From positions 186,001 through 250,000 of the forward strand of contig NZ_QXTF01000002.1 of NCBI RefSeq assembly GCF_003583725.1: a stretch of 64,000 nucleotides of DNA, given 5' to 3'. Made by a program: the position numbers and the translations under genes. Shown in pieces: positions 35,400-43,570 of this stretch. Below the pieces are notes generated by a model. It was not told where the DNA came from. It made no database searches and saw only the letters and a list, made by a program, of their open reading frames with translations. Numbering within the stretch: position 1 is the first letter of the stretch; each line of letters opens with the position of its first letter. Source of the stretch: Sphingomonas edaphi (GTDB taxonomy: Bacteria; Pseudomonadota; Alphaproteobacteria; Sphingomonadales; Sphingomonadaceae).

Positions 35400-35806
35400 C
35401 TAGAACGCCGCGACGCCGCTCTTCCATAACATATAGGCCGCATCAGTCCCGCGAAGACGCTGGTTAGATGGCCGGCACCGGACAATCTTTTCGCGATCTT
35501 CGTGCCAGTTACGCTACCAACGACGCCGCCCGCCATGAACACCCCGGCCAATATCCAGTCGACCAGTCCCCGAGAATGCGTAATTCGCGGCGGTTGGCGC
35601 GAAGCCGGCCCAACTGCTGGGACGGCGCGGGCTGGCTGAGCCCAACTCGTACCGTTGCCCGGCCGGAGTTCGCCTGCCTCTGCAAGATAGGAGAGCACCA
35701 AGCGGCGGTCGCCCTCCTAGGCAATCGAGTTGAGCATGGCGACTGCCTCGGCGGCGTGCCGGGCGATATCCGAGGGATCATAATCTAGCGCTGCCACGCG
35801 CATCAT
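35400..35806 (-). pseudogene. Fused remnant of an ArsR/BigR regulator and a TauE/SafE exporter
   Basis: Minus-strand translation from the ATG at 35806 gives MMRVAALDYDPSDIA then AAEAVAMLNSIA, a TAG at 35719-35717, and in the same frame LVLSYLAEAGEL. This is the N-terminal helix and helix-turn-helix entry of ArsR/BigR repressors. After a frameshift the next frame reads VGLSQPAPSQQLGRLRAN, the recognition helix. Near 35575 the frame changes to GLVDWILAGVFMAGGVVG and KRLSGAGHLTSVFAGL, the C-terminal half of TauE/SafE (TSUP) permeases, and a further shift gives AAYMLWKSGVAAF and a TAG at 35400. A large deletion joins the genes. BigR, sulphur dioxygenase and TSUP genes form sulphide-detoxification operons elsewhere. 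Confidence 0.75.
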
Positions 35807-35835
35807 ATAAGATGTAACTAATTTAGAATTTTCTA

Positions 35836-35860
35836 ATCAAACGTCGAGAGTTTGCTCGAC
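35836..35860 (-). terminator. Probable terminator downstream of tRNA-Thr
   Basis: On the minus strand GTCGAG-N6-CTCGAC forms a perfect 6-base stem (35860-35843), followed by GTTTGATT. It lies 37 bases past the tRNA 3' end. The T run is short, so this is a moderate call. The next bases contain TTAGAATTTTCTAA (35823-35836), an AT-rich palindrome in front of the regulator remnant that could be its old operator. Confidence 0.5.
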
Positions 35861-35896
35861 ATCGGCCAATTGTGGGCGAATGCAGGACGGGAGGAA

Positions 35897-35972
35897 TGGT
35901 GCCGGTTGCAGGAATCGAACCCGCGACCTTCGGTTTACAAAACCGCTGCTCTACCAGCTGAGCTAAACCGGC
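35897..35972 (-). tRNA. tRNA-Thr (anticodon TGT)
   Basis: On the minus strand the sequence begins GCCGGTT and ends AACCGGC-A-CCA, giving a seven-base acceptor stem with an encoded CCA. The anticodon arm GCGGT-TTTGTAA-ACCG shows TGT in the loop, decoding ACA threonine codons. The T arm contains GGTTCGATTCC. Confidence 0.97.
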
Positions 35973-36024
35973 TACTGGTGAGGCCGCCTTATCGCCGGGC
36001 GGGGCGCCGCGTCCAGAGGGTATG

Positions 36025-36723
36025 TTAGACGACCGCCCCGAACATCCAGCCGATGCCAGCCGTGATCGCCATGGCCAGCGCGCCCCAGAAGGCAACGCGC
36101 AGCGTGGCCCGGCCCATCGGAGCCCCGCCAGCCCGCGCCCCAATGGCGCCCAGAAAGGCCAGGAACAGGAGCGCGGCGGCCGCGACCGTCACGATCATTG
36201 CCTGGCCCGGTGGGGAAAGCCAGGCGGCCAGCAGTGGAAGGGCAGCGCCGGCAGTGAACGTCGTCGCGGAGGTCAGTGCCGCTTGGACCGGACGGGCGGT
36301 CGTGATGTGCGTAATGCTAAGCTCGTCCCGCGCATGGGCACCGAGCGCATCGCCCGCCATCAGTTGCGTTGCGACCTGGTCGGCCGTCTTGGCGTCCAAA
36401 CCTCGTGCACGGTAAATACCGGCAAGCTCGGCATGTTCCTTGTCCGGAAATTCGGCGAGCTCCTTCCGCTCCCGAGCGAGGTCGGCCTGTTCGGTATCCG
36501 ACTGACTGCTGACAGAAACATATTCGCCAGCCGCCATAGACATGGCGCCCGCCACCAGCCCTGCGACACCGGCGAGCAGGACCTGGCTTTGAGTCGCTTC
36601 ACCTGCCGCCACGCCGACGATCAAGCTGGCGGTCGATACGATCCCGTCGTTGGCGCCGAGAACGGCGGCTCTAAACCAGCCGATCCGCTCGACGAGGTGC
36701 CGTTCAAGGTGCGAATGGGGCAT
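36025..36723 (-). CDS. VIT1/CCC1-family transporter
   Basis: The 232-residue protein matches the VIT1/CCC1 family of Fe2+/Mn2+ transporters: LGANDGIVSTASLIVGVAAG in the first membrane segment, then LVAGAMSMAAGEYVSVSSQSD, a charged cytoplasmic region (ERKELAEFPDKEHAELAGIY) that resembles the metal-binding domain, and three C-terminal membrane helices. Plant and yeast members load iron into vacuoles; bacterial function is less clear but likely Fe/Mn efflux. The start is ATG 36723 with GAGGAG eight bases upstream, opening with PHSHLERH. It is the last gene of a likely operon with the DUF429-like gene, the mechanosensitive channel and rarA. Confidence 0.88.
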   Translation of the reverse strand: MPHSHLERHLVERIGWFRAAVLGANDGIVSTASLIVGVAAGEATQSQVLLAGVAGLVAGAMSMAAGEYVSVSSQSDTEQADLARERKELAEFPDKEHAELAGIYRARGLDAKTADQVATQLMAGDALGAHARDELSITHITTARPVQAALTSATTFTAGAALPLLAAWLSPPGQAMIVTVAAAALLFLAFLGAIGARAGGAPMGRATLRVAFWGALAMAITAGIGWMFGAVV

Positions 36724-36752
36724 CGGCAAACTCCTCGAACTTACACATGCCG

Positions 36753-37610
36753 TCATGTGATACCGAAGGTCCAGCCTTCCGTCCGGGCGATCTCCGGCGT
36801 CAAGTCGGGTGGCCGGAAAGCGGTGGCGTTGGCAAGATGCGCGCGCATGCCCGCGGCGGTAATCAGCGCATCGGTCTGGTGATCAGTCGGCCTGTGGTTG
36901 AGGTTGGCCGGTGCCGACCCCAAGGCTTGCAGCGCCGCGTCCAGTTCGTCCGCCGTCCGGATCTTCTTTCCCGGGAGGCCGGCGTTGCGGATGTAGATGC
37001 GCGTGTAGATTTCCACGATGGCGCTTCCCTGTTCCGGCAAGCAGTCCATCGGCCAAACCGGAATGCGATCACCGACATGATGGAGTAGCCGCATCCCCGA
37101 AAAGCTCGCCTTGGCAACCTGCGCGGCGCCGATGGCGTCGTAAGCACTGGCCGTCTTACGCCCACCCTGCGCGTTCAGGGCTGTGTCACAGCGCCGAAAG
37201 TGAACGAAATCGGCCTTCGTTCCGTCGGCGATCCCGAAATAGAAATGGGGTCGATGGACCCGTTCGAGGAACGACGCCGCGCCAAGGTCCTCATCGTCGC
37301 TCACCGCATCAACATAGGCCCAGAAATCACGGGCAGTATCGGGGATGTCCGCCTCGCCGGGAAGGTAGCCGCCGCGCTCGATGAAGGGTGGTGCGAAGCT
37401 GAAGTCGAAGCCGAACAGTGTCGGCTCGGCGGCGGCCCGCTCCAACAGCCAGTCGAGAACCCCGCAACGCGACCAGACGTGATCAGGACGAACGAGGCGC
37501 GGCGCCATTCCGTCCCGTGCCTCCGCAATGGCGATGCCCTTGTGCCGCCGTCCCTTCGCGCCCGACCAGTCGATCGCGACGCAGTTTTCGAACCGGGGCG
37601 CGGGACTCAC
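36753..37610 (-). CDS. DUF429-like hypothetical protein
   Basis: The 285-residue soluble protein starts with FENCVAIDWSGAKGRRHKG, an RNase-H-like beta-hairpin with an Asp, and continues with FGFDFSFAPPF, a GGRKTASAYDAIG segment, VWPMDCLPEQGSAIVEIYTRIY and a C-terminal TDHQTDALITAAGMRA. The order and DxxG pattern recall DUF429 (an RNase H-fold family of unknown role), but I am not sure of the match. The start is GTG 37610, which overlaps the stop of the mechanosensitive-channel gene by 4 bases. The frame continues 32 codons upstream, but these are inside that gene. Function unknown. Confidence 0.65.
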   Translation of the reverse strand: MSPAPRFENCVAIDWSGAKGRRHKGIAIAEARDGMAPRLVRPDHVWSRCGVLDWLLERAAAEPTLFGFDFSFAPPFIERGGYLPGEADIPDTARDFWAYVDAVSDDEDLGAASFLERVHRPHFYFGIADGTKADFVHFRRCDTALNAQGGRKTASAYDAIGAAQVAKASFSGMRLLHHVGDRIPVWPMDCLPEQGSAIVEIYTRIYIRNAGLPGKKIRTADELDAALQALGSAPANLNHRPTDHQTDALITAAGMRAHLANATAFRPPDLTPEIARTEGWTFGIT

Positions 37611-38914
37611 ACCAACGGCGGCTGGTTGTCGTCGGCTGGCGGCGTAACTTTCTTCAACCGCGGCGGCGGGGGCGGAGGCGACATCGGCATCTGGCCCGCC
37701 GACCACTGGTCCAGCATCCGCGCGGCCGCATCGCGCCCGCCGAGACCGAAGGCGAGGGCAGCCGCAATCGCCGCCGAGCCAAGGATCAAGCCGAACGCCA
37801 TCATCACAATCTGGTCAGCCAGTCCCATGAAGGTCAGGCCGATGGCGGTGAACAGGGCGATGATGGCATATTTGACGATCGTCTGCGCGTACCCGGACTC
37901 GCCCGTCGAGCTTCCGACCAGATTGGACAGAATCCGCGCCAGGAAGATACCGGCGACGATGATCACCGTGCCGAAGATGACCTTGCCGCCCAGTTCCGTG
38001 ATCTGAAACAGCATGGCCGCGGTGGAATCCCCGCCGACCTGCCGAGCTGCTTCCATCAGGCCGATAATGATCGCCGTGATCATCGCGATCGCGCCGATGA
38101 CGCGCGAGGGGACCGCGTTAGCAGGCATGACGCCGAGCGCCCGGACGGCATTGTCGAAGCCGAGGCTGGGCAAGATGGTTTCAAGCAGGCTCTTCACCCA
38201 GCGGCCGATAATGAAGGCAAGTGTCAACCAAACGAGCGCTGCCAAAACGTTCGGGATGGATAGGGCGATGGCGTTCAACATGTTGGTCGCGGGATCTGAA
38301 ATTGCCGATACCTGAAGGATCTGCAGCGCGCCGATCGCCGCGAACAGGATGATGATCGCCGACACGGTTACGCCGACCGCCCGGGCGATCGAACTGCGGG
38401 CGGGTGCCGCACCTTCGGAGGCTACACCGGAACTGTCGACAGCAACGGGAGCCTCGCCGATGCTGACGCCCGCGCGACTCATCAGTCGCTCCAAGTTAAG
38501 CGCGCCGAGAAAGGCCTCGACGACATGCCGCACGATCCGCGCGAGGATCAGGCCGGCGAAGAAGAAGAGGCCGGCACCCAGGAGACGTGGCAGAAAAGCG
38601 AAGACTTCGTTGGTCAGCGCGGTGACCGGGGTCAGCACACCCGACAGTCCCAGCGGCTGAAGGGCCGCGATCAGGCCGACGAGCCACACCAGCCAGTAAG
38701 CCAGACGCCCGAGTTCCGTGCCGACGCTGTCACCGCCGACGCCCGGATGGCGCTTCAGCACCGGCACCCGGTCTACCAGTTTGGCAATGCCCCATTGCAC
38801 AGCTTTGGCCACGAAATGTGTGACAACCAGGATGAGAATGGCGAACAAGACCTTGGGGCCCCATTCGACCAGTTGCTGTTGCCAGTAACGGGCGGGTTCG
38901 GTGGTCTGATACAT
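37607..38914 (-). CDS. Mechanosensitive ion channel family protein (conserved TM-helix type)
   Basis: The 435-residue protein has repeated conserved TM-helix segments of the type found in the CmpX-like channels: LGAGLFFFAGLILARIVRHV, ILARILSNLV and IPNVLAALVWLTLAFIIGRW (the middle is shown in short form). A C-terminal segment, FGLILGSAAIAAALAFGLGG, matches the MscS-type pore helix of the family. The tail is Pro-rich (MSPPPPPPRLKKVTPP). Such channels open under membrane tension and protect against osmotic shock. The start is ATG 38914, with GGGGAG six bases upstream. It follows rarA by 16 bases. Confidence 0.85.
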   Translation of the reverse strand: MYQTTEPARYWQQQLVEWGPKVLFAILILVVTHFVAKAVQWGIAKLVDRVPVLKRHPGVGGDSVGTELGRLAYWLVWLVGLIAALQPLGLSGVLTPVTALTNEVFAFLPRLLGAGLFFFAGLILARIVRHVVEAFLGALNLERLMSRAGVSIGEAPVAVDSSGVASEGAAPARSSIARAVGVTVSAIIILFAAIGALQILQVSAISDPATNMLNAIALSIPNVLAALVWLTLAFIIGRWVKSLLETILPSLGFDNAVRALGVMPANAVPSRVIGAIAMITAIIIGLMEAARQVGGDSTAAMLFQITELGGKVIFGTVIIVAGIFLARILSNLVGSSTGESGYAQTIVKYAIIALFTAIGLTFMGLADQIVMMAFGLILGSAAIAAALAFGLGGRDAAARMLDQWSAGQMPMSPPPPPPRLKKVTPPADDNQPPLV

Positions 38915-38930
38915 GTGGCTCCCCTGTCGC

Positions 38931-40256
38931 TCAGTCCTGTTTCTGTCTTTCTCGACGCTTTTCGTCCCAGAAGGCAAGCCGCTCCGCGACCTTTGCCTCG
39001 AATCCCCGGTTCACCGGATGATAAAAAGTGAGCGGGTCCATCTCATCCGGCCAGTAATTGGCGCCCGAAAAGCCATCGTCGGCATCATGGTCGTAGGCAT
39101 AGCCTTTGCCGTAACCAATGTCCTTCATGAGACGCGTCGGCGCATTCAGGATATTCTGCGGTGGCATCAGCGAGCCGGTGTCCTTTGCGCTTCGCCAAGC
39201 CGCCTTTTGCGCAGCATAGGCGGCGTTCGATTTGGGCGCCGTGGCGAGATAAAGGCAGGCTTGGACGATGGCGAGTTCGCCTTCGGGCGAGCCCAGAAAA
39301 TCATAGGCGTCCTTCGCAGCAATACACTGCACAAGTGCGTGTGGGTCGGCGAGGCCAATGTCCTCGACGGAGGCGCGAATGAGACGGCGGAGGACAAAGA
39401 GCGGCTCCTCGCCGGCAACGAGCATTCTCGCGAGATAGTATAGCGCAGCCTGCGGGTCGGAACCGCGGATGGATTTGTGAAGCGCGGAAATGAGGTTGTA
39501 ATGTCCTTCGCGGTCTTTGTCGTAAACCGCGAGGCGGCGCTGCAGCAGCTGGGCCAGTCCGGCGGGGTCGAGCGGCTGGTCGATCCCCATTCCGAGCAAG
39601 GTTTCCGCCTGATTCAAGACGAACCTGCCGTCGCCGTCGGCGCTCGCAATCAAGGCATCACGTGCCTCGGCCGTCAGGGGCAGGGGGGTGCCTTCGAGCG
39701 CCTCTGCGCGGCTAAGCAGCTCGCCGAGAGCCTCCTCGTCCAGCCTGTGCAGGATGAGCACCTGGGTCCGGCTAAGCAGCGCCGCGTTGAGCTCGAAGCT
39801 GGGGTTTTCGGTCGTGGCGCCTACAAGCGTGATCGTACCGTCTTCGACATACGGGAGAAAGCCGTCCTGCTGAGATCGGTTAAATCTGTGGATTTCGTCC
39901 ACGAATAATAGCGTCCGCTGGCCGGCCTTCGCAGCCGTACGCGCCTCGGCAAACACGCGCTTGAGGTCGGCGACCCCCGAAAAGACAGCCGATAGCGCCA
40001 CGAAGCGCAGACCGACTGCATCGGCAAGTAAGCGCGCGATGCTGGTCTTTCCCGTGCCCGGTGGTCCCCACAAGATCGTCGAAGCAAGCTTTCCGGCCGC
40101 AACCATCCGACCGATCGCGCCGTCCGGCCCGGTCAGGTGCTCTTGGCCCACAACCTCGTCGAGACTCGCAGGACGAAGTCGATCGGCAAGCGGAGCGTCC
40201 GCACTTGGTTGCTCGCGCGCCTCTGCGCGAACTTCATCCTGAAAGAGATCGGCCAT
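38931..40256 (-). CDS. rarA: Replication-associated recombination protein A (MgsA/RarA ATPase)
   Basis: RarA is an AAA+ ATPase that acts at stalled replication forks. The 441-residue protein has Walker A GPPGTGKT at 64-71, Walker B FVDEIHRFN near 117-125, sensor 1 (TTENPSFE) and the C-terminal tetramerisation region (LISALHKSIRGSDPQAALY). Length and order match the bacterial family. The gene starts at ATG 40256, back to back with the padR-like gene (94 bases between starts). Its product is unrelated in function to the downstream channel and VIT genes, so their linkage is probably only transcriptional. Confidence 0.95.
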   Translation of the reverse strand: MADLFQDEVRAEAREQPSADAPLADRLRPASLDEVVGQEHLTGPDGAIGRMVAAGKLASTILWGPPGTGKTSIARLLADAVGLRFVALSAVFSGVADLKRVFAEARTAAKAGQRTLLFVDEIHRFNRSQQDGFLPYVEDGTITLVGATTENPSFELNAALLSRTQVLILHRLDEEALGELLSRAEALEGTPLPLTAEARDALIASADGDGRFVLNQAETLLGMGIDQPLDPAGLAQLLQRRLAVYDKDREGHYNLISALHKSIRGSDPQAALYYLARMLVAGEEPLFVLRRLIRASVEDIGLADPHALVQCIAAKDAYDFLGSPEGELAIVQACLYLATAPKSNAAYAAQKAAWRSAKDTGSLMPPQNILNAPTRLMKDIGYGKGYAYDHDADDGFSGANYWPDEMDPLTFYHPVNRGFEAKVAERLAFWDEKRRERQKQD

Positions 40257-40315
40257 GTTCCTTGCCTAAACTCCCGAAGCGGCTTTTGCATCCATCCCTT
40301 GCGATCGATATGTCA

Positions 40316-40327
40316 AAGATATATCTT
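40316..40327. promoter_or_regulatory. Candidate PadR autoregulatory operator AAGATATATCTT
   Basis: A perfect 12-base AT-rich palindrome lies 23 bases upstream of the PadR start, inside a tract beginning GATATGTC that repeats part of the half-site. PadR proteins often bind such palindromes in their own promoters. AAGGAGG follows at 40339-40345. Confidence 0.5.
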
Positions 40328-40350
40328 AGATTGCTCTTAAGGAGGATAAA

Positions 40351-41019
40351 ATGCACAAAAACAAACATTGCGGTGTGCCTGGGCGGGAAGGAGCATTCTT
40401 CGCCATGCGCGGCGGGCCACGCGGTTTCAGCTTTGGCCCCGGTGGATTTCATTTCGAGTTCGGCGATGGCCCGGGAGGCTGGGGCGGTGGTCGTGGTGGA
40501 CCGCGCGGACGCAAGCGGATGTTCGAAGGGGGCCAGCTCCGGCTCGTCCTGCTCAAGCTGATCGCCGACCAGCCGCGGCACGGCTATGAACTGATCAAGG
40601 CAATCGAGGATATGACCGAGGGGCATTACGCGCCTAGCCCGGGGATCGTCTATCCGACGCTGACCATGCTGGAGGATATGGGCCTGATCGCCGAAGCCAA
40701 ATCTGGAAGCAGCAAAAAGGTTTATGAAGCGACCGACGAAGGCCGCGCCCACCTAGACGAAAATGGGGAAGAGGTTGAGGAACTGATCGACCGGCTGGAA
40801 GGCCACGGCCGCCGGCGCAGCAAGGGCAACCGGCCCGAAATGGGCCGTGCGATCGGCAACCTTATGACCGCACTACGCAATCGCGTGTCGCACGAAGGCT
40901 GGAACGAGGATCTGCTGAACGATGTCATCGACATCCTCGACGATGCGGCGCAGCGCATCGAACGGATCAAGGATGCTAAGTCATCGGACGAGGACGGCCG
41001 CGATGAAGACGACAATTAA
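40351..41019 (+). CDS. PadR family transcriptional regulator with a Gly-rich N-terminus
   Basis: The 222-residue protein has a PadR winged-helix domain (about residues 58-140): LRLVLLKLIADQPRHGYELI, GIVYPTLTMLEDMGLI and KKVYEATDEGRAHL, shown as typical wing and recognition-helix segments. The first 57 residues are Gly/Arg/Phe-rich (GPRGFSFGPGGFHFEFGDGP), a low-complexity leader common to this subgroup. The C-terminus is an acidic helical tail ending EDGRDEDDN. PadR proteins repress by binding palindromes and often respond to small hydrophobic molecules. A strong AAGGAGG precedes the ATG. Its stop overlaps the convergent glycosyltransferase stop by 4 bases. Confidence 0.9.
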   Translation: MHKNKHCGVPGREGAFFAMRGGPRGFSFGPGGFHFEFGDGPGGWGGGRGGPRGRKRMFEGGQLRLVLLKLIADQPRHGYELIKAIEDMTEGHYAPSPGIVYPTLTMLEDMGLIAEAKSGSSKKVYEATDEGRAHLDENGEEVEELIDRLEGHGRRRSKGNRPEMGRAIGNLMTALRNRVSHEGWNEDLLNDVIDILDDAAQRIERIKDAKSSDEDGRDEDDN

Positions 41020-42167
41020 GTCCGACGCCGACGTTCAATGACGCGCTCGTAGACGCGCATCACCGCGGTGTTAATCTCATCCCAGTCCATGGTCTTCGCA
41101 AAGGCGAGGCCCGCTTGCCCGTGCCCGGCCCGAAGCGCTTGCTCTCGCTCGTAGCGGAGCAGGGCTTCGGCAAAGGCATCGATATCGCCCGGCCGCGACA
41201 AGCTTCCGGTAATGCCATCCTGTACAAGACTGGTGGCGCCGGACGCAGCGGCGGCGACGACCGGCAGCGCGCAGGCCATGGCTTCCAAAGTTACATTGCC
41301 GAAGGTTTCCGTGATCGAGGGATTCAGAAACACGTCGGAAGAGGCCAAGGCAGTGGCCAGGTCAGTGCCGGTCAATTGGCCGGTGAATACAGCGTCGGGT
41401 AGCCGCTCTTCGAAATAAGACCGCGCAGGGCCGTCGCCGATGGCAAGTACCCGCAACTTGGCACCTTTGTGCCTCGCCGCGTCAATCGCGTCGGAAAAGA
41501 CATCCAGCCCCTTCTCCAGCACCAGCCGGCCAAGAAAGGACACCACCATGTCGTCGTCCGCGAAGCCGCGCTCGCGGCGCCAAGCAGGGCTGCGGCGTTC
41601 CGGGTTGAACTGCTCGCGATCGATGCCACGGGCCCAAATGGAAATATCGGGGCTCATCCGCTGCGCGCGAAGGATGGCGGCAGTCGATTCCGCCGGAACC
41701 ACGATCGCATCGCAGCGCCGGTAGTATCGTCGCATGATGCCGCGCGCTGCTGGCTCCAGGAACTGCAGGCCATAATATTGCAGGTAGGTGTCGAAGCGCG
41801 TGTGCACCGACGACACCACCGGGATTTTCCGCCTGCGCGCCCAAGTAACTGCTCGATGGGCGACCACATCAGGCGCGGCGACATGCACGACGTTTGGATT
41901 GAACGCCTCCATATCCCGCCGGACGGAGACTGGTAGGCGGAACGCGAGCCGATATTCGGGACGGCCGGGGATCGGGAAGGACGGCACGCTGACAAGGTCT
42001 CCGGTCGGCGGAAACGCCGGATTGGCCACCGTCGGCGAATAGACGCGTACCTGCGCTCCCTGCCGCAAAAGGAAGCCGACCAGTCGGTTGAGTGCCTGGT
42101 TCGCGCCGTCGCGCACATAGTTGTAGTTGCCCGAGAACAGGGCGATGCGAAGGTCTTCGGGCTTCAT
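41016..42167 (-). CDS. Family 4 (GT-B) glycosyltransferase
   Basis: The 383-residue protein has the two Rossmann-like domains of GT-B enzymes. The N-terminal domain has RIALFSGNYNYVRDGANQAL; the C-terminal domain has VSFLGRLVLEKGLDVFSDAI, FLNPSITETFGNVTLEAMAC and the donor-binding Glu in that motif, followed by GLPVVAAAASG-like ALPVVAAAASGATSL. These are close to retaining GT4 enzymes that use UDP- or GDP-sugars. The start is ATG 42167; the frame extends 134 codons upstream without conserved content. It lies next to the carotenoid genes, so a carotenoid or lipid acceptor is possible, but the acceptor cannot be deduced. Confidence 0.85.
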   Translation of the reverse strand: MKPEDLRIALFSGNYNYVRDGANQALNRLVGFLLRQGAQVRVYSPTVANPAFPPTGDLVSVPSFPIPGRPEYRLAFRLPVSVRRDMEAFNPNVVHVAAPDVVAHRAVTWARRRKIPVVSSVHTRFDTYLQYYGLQFLEPAARGIMRRYYRRCDAIVVPAESTAAILRAQRMSPDISIWARGIDREQFNPERRSPAWRRERGFADDDMVVSFLGRLVLEKGLDVFSDAIDAARHKGAKLRVLAIGDGPARSYFEERLPDAVFTGQLTGTDLATALASSDVFLNPSITETFGNVTLEAMACALPVVAAAASGATSLVQDGITGSLSRPGDIDAFAEALLRYEREQALRAGHGQAGLAFAKTMDWDEINTAVMRVYERVIERRRRT

Positions 42168-42232
42168 CGACACAGCCTTAGCCAAAGGCGCGAGGGTGCT
42201 GCAACTGCACCGCAATCTGCTAATCACGGGCC

Positions 42233-42751
42233 GTGACACAGAAGCGTTCCATGGCGCCGGCGGGCTCAAGCGATGCGCGATTGCTGATCCTCGGCAGCCT
42301 TCCCGGTGAGGCGTCGCTGGCTGCGCAACGATACTACGCGCACCCGCAGAACCAGTTCTGGCGCCTGCTCGGTCAGGCGATTGGAGAAGACTTGGCAACG
42401 CTTGCCTATGCCAAACGGATTGAGGTGCTGGCTGCCTGTGAAATCGCCTTGTGGGACGTTGTCGCACAGGCGACGCGGCCCGGGAGTCTCGATGGCGCGA
42501 TCCGTAGCGTGACACCAAATCCCTTGCGAGACTTTGTGGCGACGCACCCCCGCCTGAGGGCTGTCGCATTCAACGGGCAAACCGCCGCGCGAATTGGCCG
42601 CGCGGCGCTTGGCAACTCACGCCAACTCCAACTGGTCGACCTTCCCTCATCAAGCCCGGCCTACACCCTGCCGTTCGACCATAAAGCCGAGCGATGGGCG
42701 GTGTTGGGGCGCTTGCATGGCGGGCAGAAAATGCCACATTGCGAGTCATGA
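42233..42751 (+). CDS. DNA-deoxyinosine glycosylase (uracil-DNA glycosylase superfamily, family 6)
   Basis: This family removes hypoxanthine (deaminated adenine) from DNA, starting base-excision repair. The 172-residue protein has the diagnostic ILGSLPGEASLAAQRYYAHP and NQFWRLLG near residues 19-46, an EIALWDVV segment, and the C-terminal LPSSSPAYTLPF motif that contacts DNA. A GTG at 42233 is the first start in frame; the ATG at 42251 six codons later is equally possible, as neither has a strong ribosome site. It overlaps the next gene's start by 4 bases. Confidence 0.85.
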   Translation: MTQKRSMAPAGSSDARLLILGSLPGEASLAAQRYYAHPQNQFWRLLGQAIGEDLATLAYAKRIEVLAACEIALWDVVAQATRPGSLDGAIRSVTPNPLRDFVATHPRLRAVAFNGQTAARIGRAALGNSRQLQLVDLPSSSPAYTLPFDHKAERWAVLGRLHGGQKMPHCES

Positions 42752-43035
42752 GCGAGACGATCGAGGACGAGGAAAGCCAGGCGCTGACGATGGTCGACGA
42801 AGCGCTGGTGGCAGGCAATATCGCCAACACCAATGGTCTGTTGGTTATTCTTGCCAAGCTGGTCGCCAAGGGCATTTTCGATGCCGACGATCTGCATGCC
42901 TTTTCGGACAGCTACTCAAAACCGCTCGATCACGAAAATATGCGGGAAAACGAGCTGATCAGCCAGATGCAAGACCAGATGGAAGCGACGCTGGCCCAGC
43001 TGATGCACTATCTGTCCGACAAAAGCGCAAGCTGA
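42748..43035 (+). CDS. Small acidic helical hypothetical protein (95 aa)
   Basis: The protein opens MSETIEDEESQALTMVDEAL and is rich in helix-forming residues, with a leucine/valine-rich middle (GLLVILAKLVAKGIF) and a Met/Gln-rich C-terminal helix (LISQMQDQMEATLAQLMHYL). No family is recognised. It begins at ATG 42748, inside the stop of the deoxyinosine glycosylase gene (ATGA), and lies 13 bases before crtZ, so it is probably part of the same transcript. Confidence 0.7.
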   Translation: MSETIEDEESQALTMVDEALVAGNIANTNGLLVILAKLVAKGIFDADDLHAFSDSYSKPLDHENMRENELISQMQDQMEATLAQLMHYLSDKSAS

Positions 43036-43048
43036 TAGAAGCGCGGCC

Positions 43049-43570
43049 ATGCCGTTGATTTCAGGCCTTTTGCTGTTCGCTGCGACCGTCGCCGGCATGG
43101 AAATGTTCGCCTACGTGATGCATCGCTGGGTTATGCATGGCCGGCTGGGTTGGGTGCTGCATGAAAGCCATCACCGGCCGCGGACGGGGCGTTTCGAACT
43201 CAACGACCTTTATGGGGTCATCTTTGCTATTCCGTCGATCCTGTTGATCTATGGCGGCGTGCAGGGCGGCTGGGGCGAATGGGCAACCTGGGTCGGCGCC
43301 GGAATTGCCGCTTATGGCGCCATTTACTTCGGGTTCCACGATGTGATCGTGCATCGGCGCCTCGCTCACCGGATCGTGCCGCGATCGACCTATTTTAAGC
43401 GAATCGTGCAGGCGCACCGCATGCACCATATAGTCGAAAGCCGCGAAGGAACGGTTAGCTTTGGTTTCCTTTACGCCCCGCCCGTCGAGGTGCTGAAGGC
43501 TCGGCTTGGCGGCCGGGAGGATGCGCGGGTGCGCGCTCCGAAGGGCGCGTCCACAGACCTTGACGGTTGA
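43049..43570 (+). CDS. crtZ: Beta-carotene 3-hydroxylase
   Basis: CrtZ hydroxylates both beta-ionone rings of beta-carotene at C3 to make zeaxanthin, using a membrane di-iron centre. The 173-residue protein has the histidine clusters HRWVMH (His25, His30), HESHH (38, 41, 42), FHDVIVHRR and AHRMHHIVES, and four membrane segments. The conserved domain ends near LYAPPVEVLKARL; the last 20 residues (GGREDARVRAPKGASTDLDG) are an extension read opposite the 3' end of crtB, a 116-base overlap. It is convergent with crtB-crtI-crtY. Confidence 0.93.
   Translation: MPLISGLLLFAATVAGMEMFAYVMHRWVMHGRLGWVLHESHHRPRTGRFELNDLYGVIFAIPSILLIYGGVQGGWGEWATWVGAGIAAYGAIYFGFHDVIVHRRLAHRIVPRSTYFKRIVQAHRMHHIVESREGTVSFGFLYAPPVEVLKARLGGREDARVRAPKGASTDLDG

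Noticed and set aside
35342-35701. Extending the P-type ATPase by 120 residues upstream
   Set aside because: The extra residues match a TauE/SafE fragment and ArsR pieces in shifting frames, and the ATPase family starts at the ATG at 35341.
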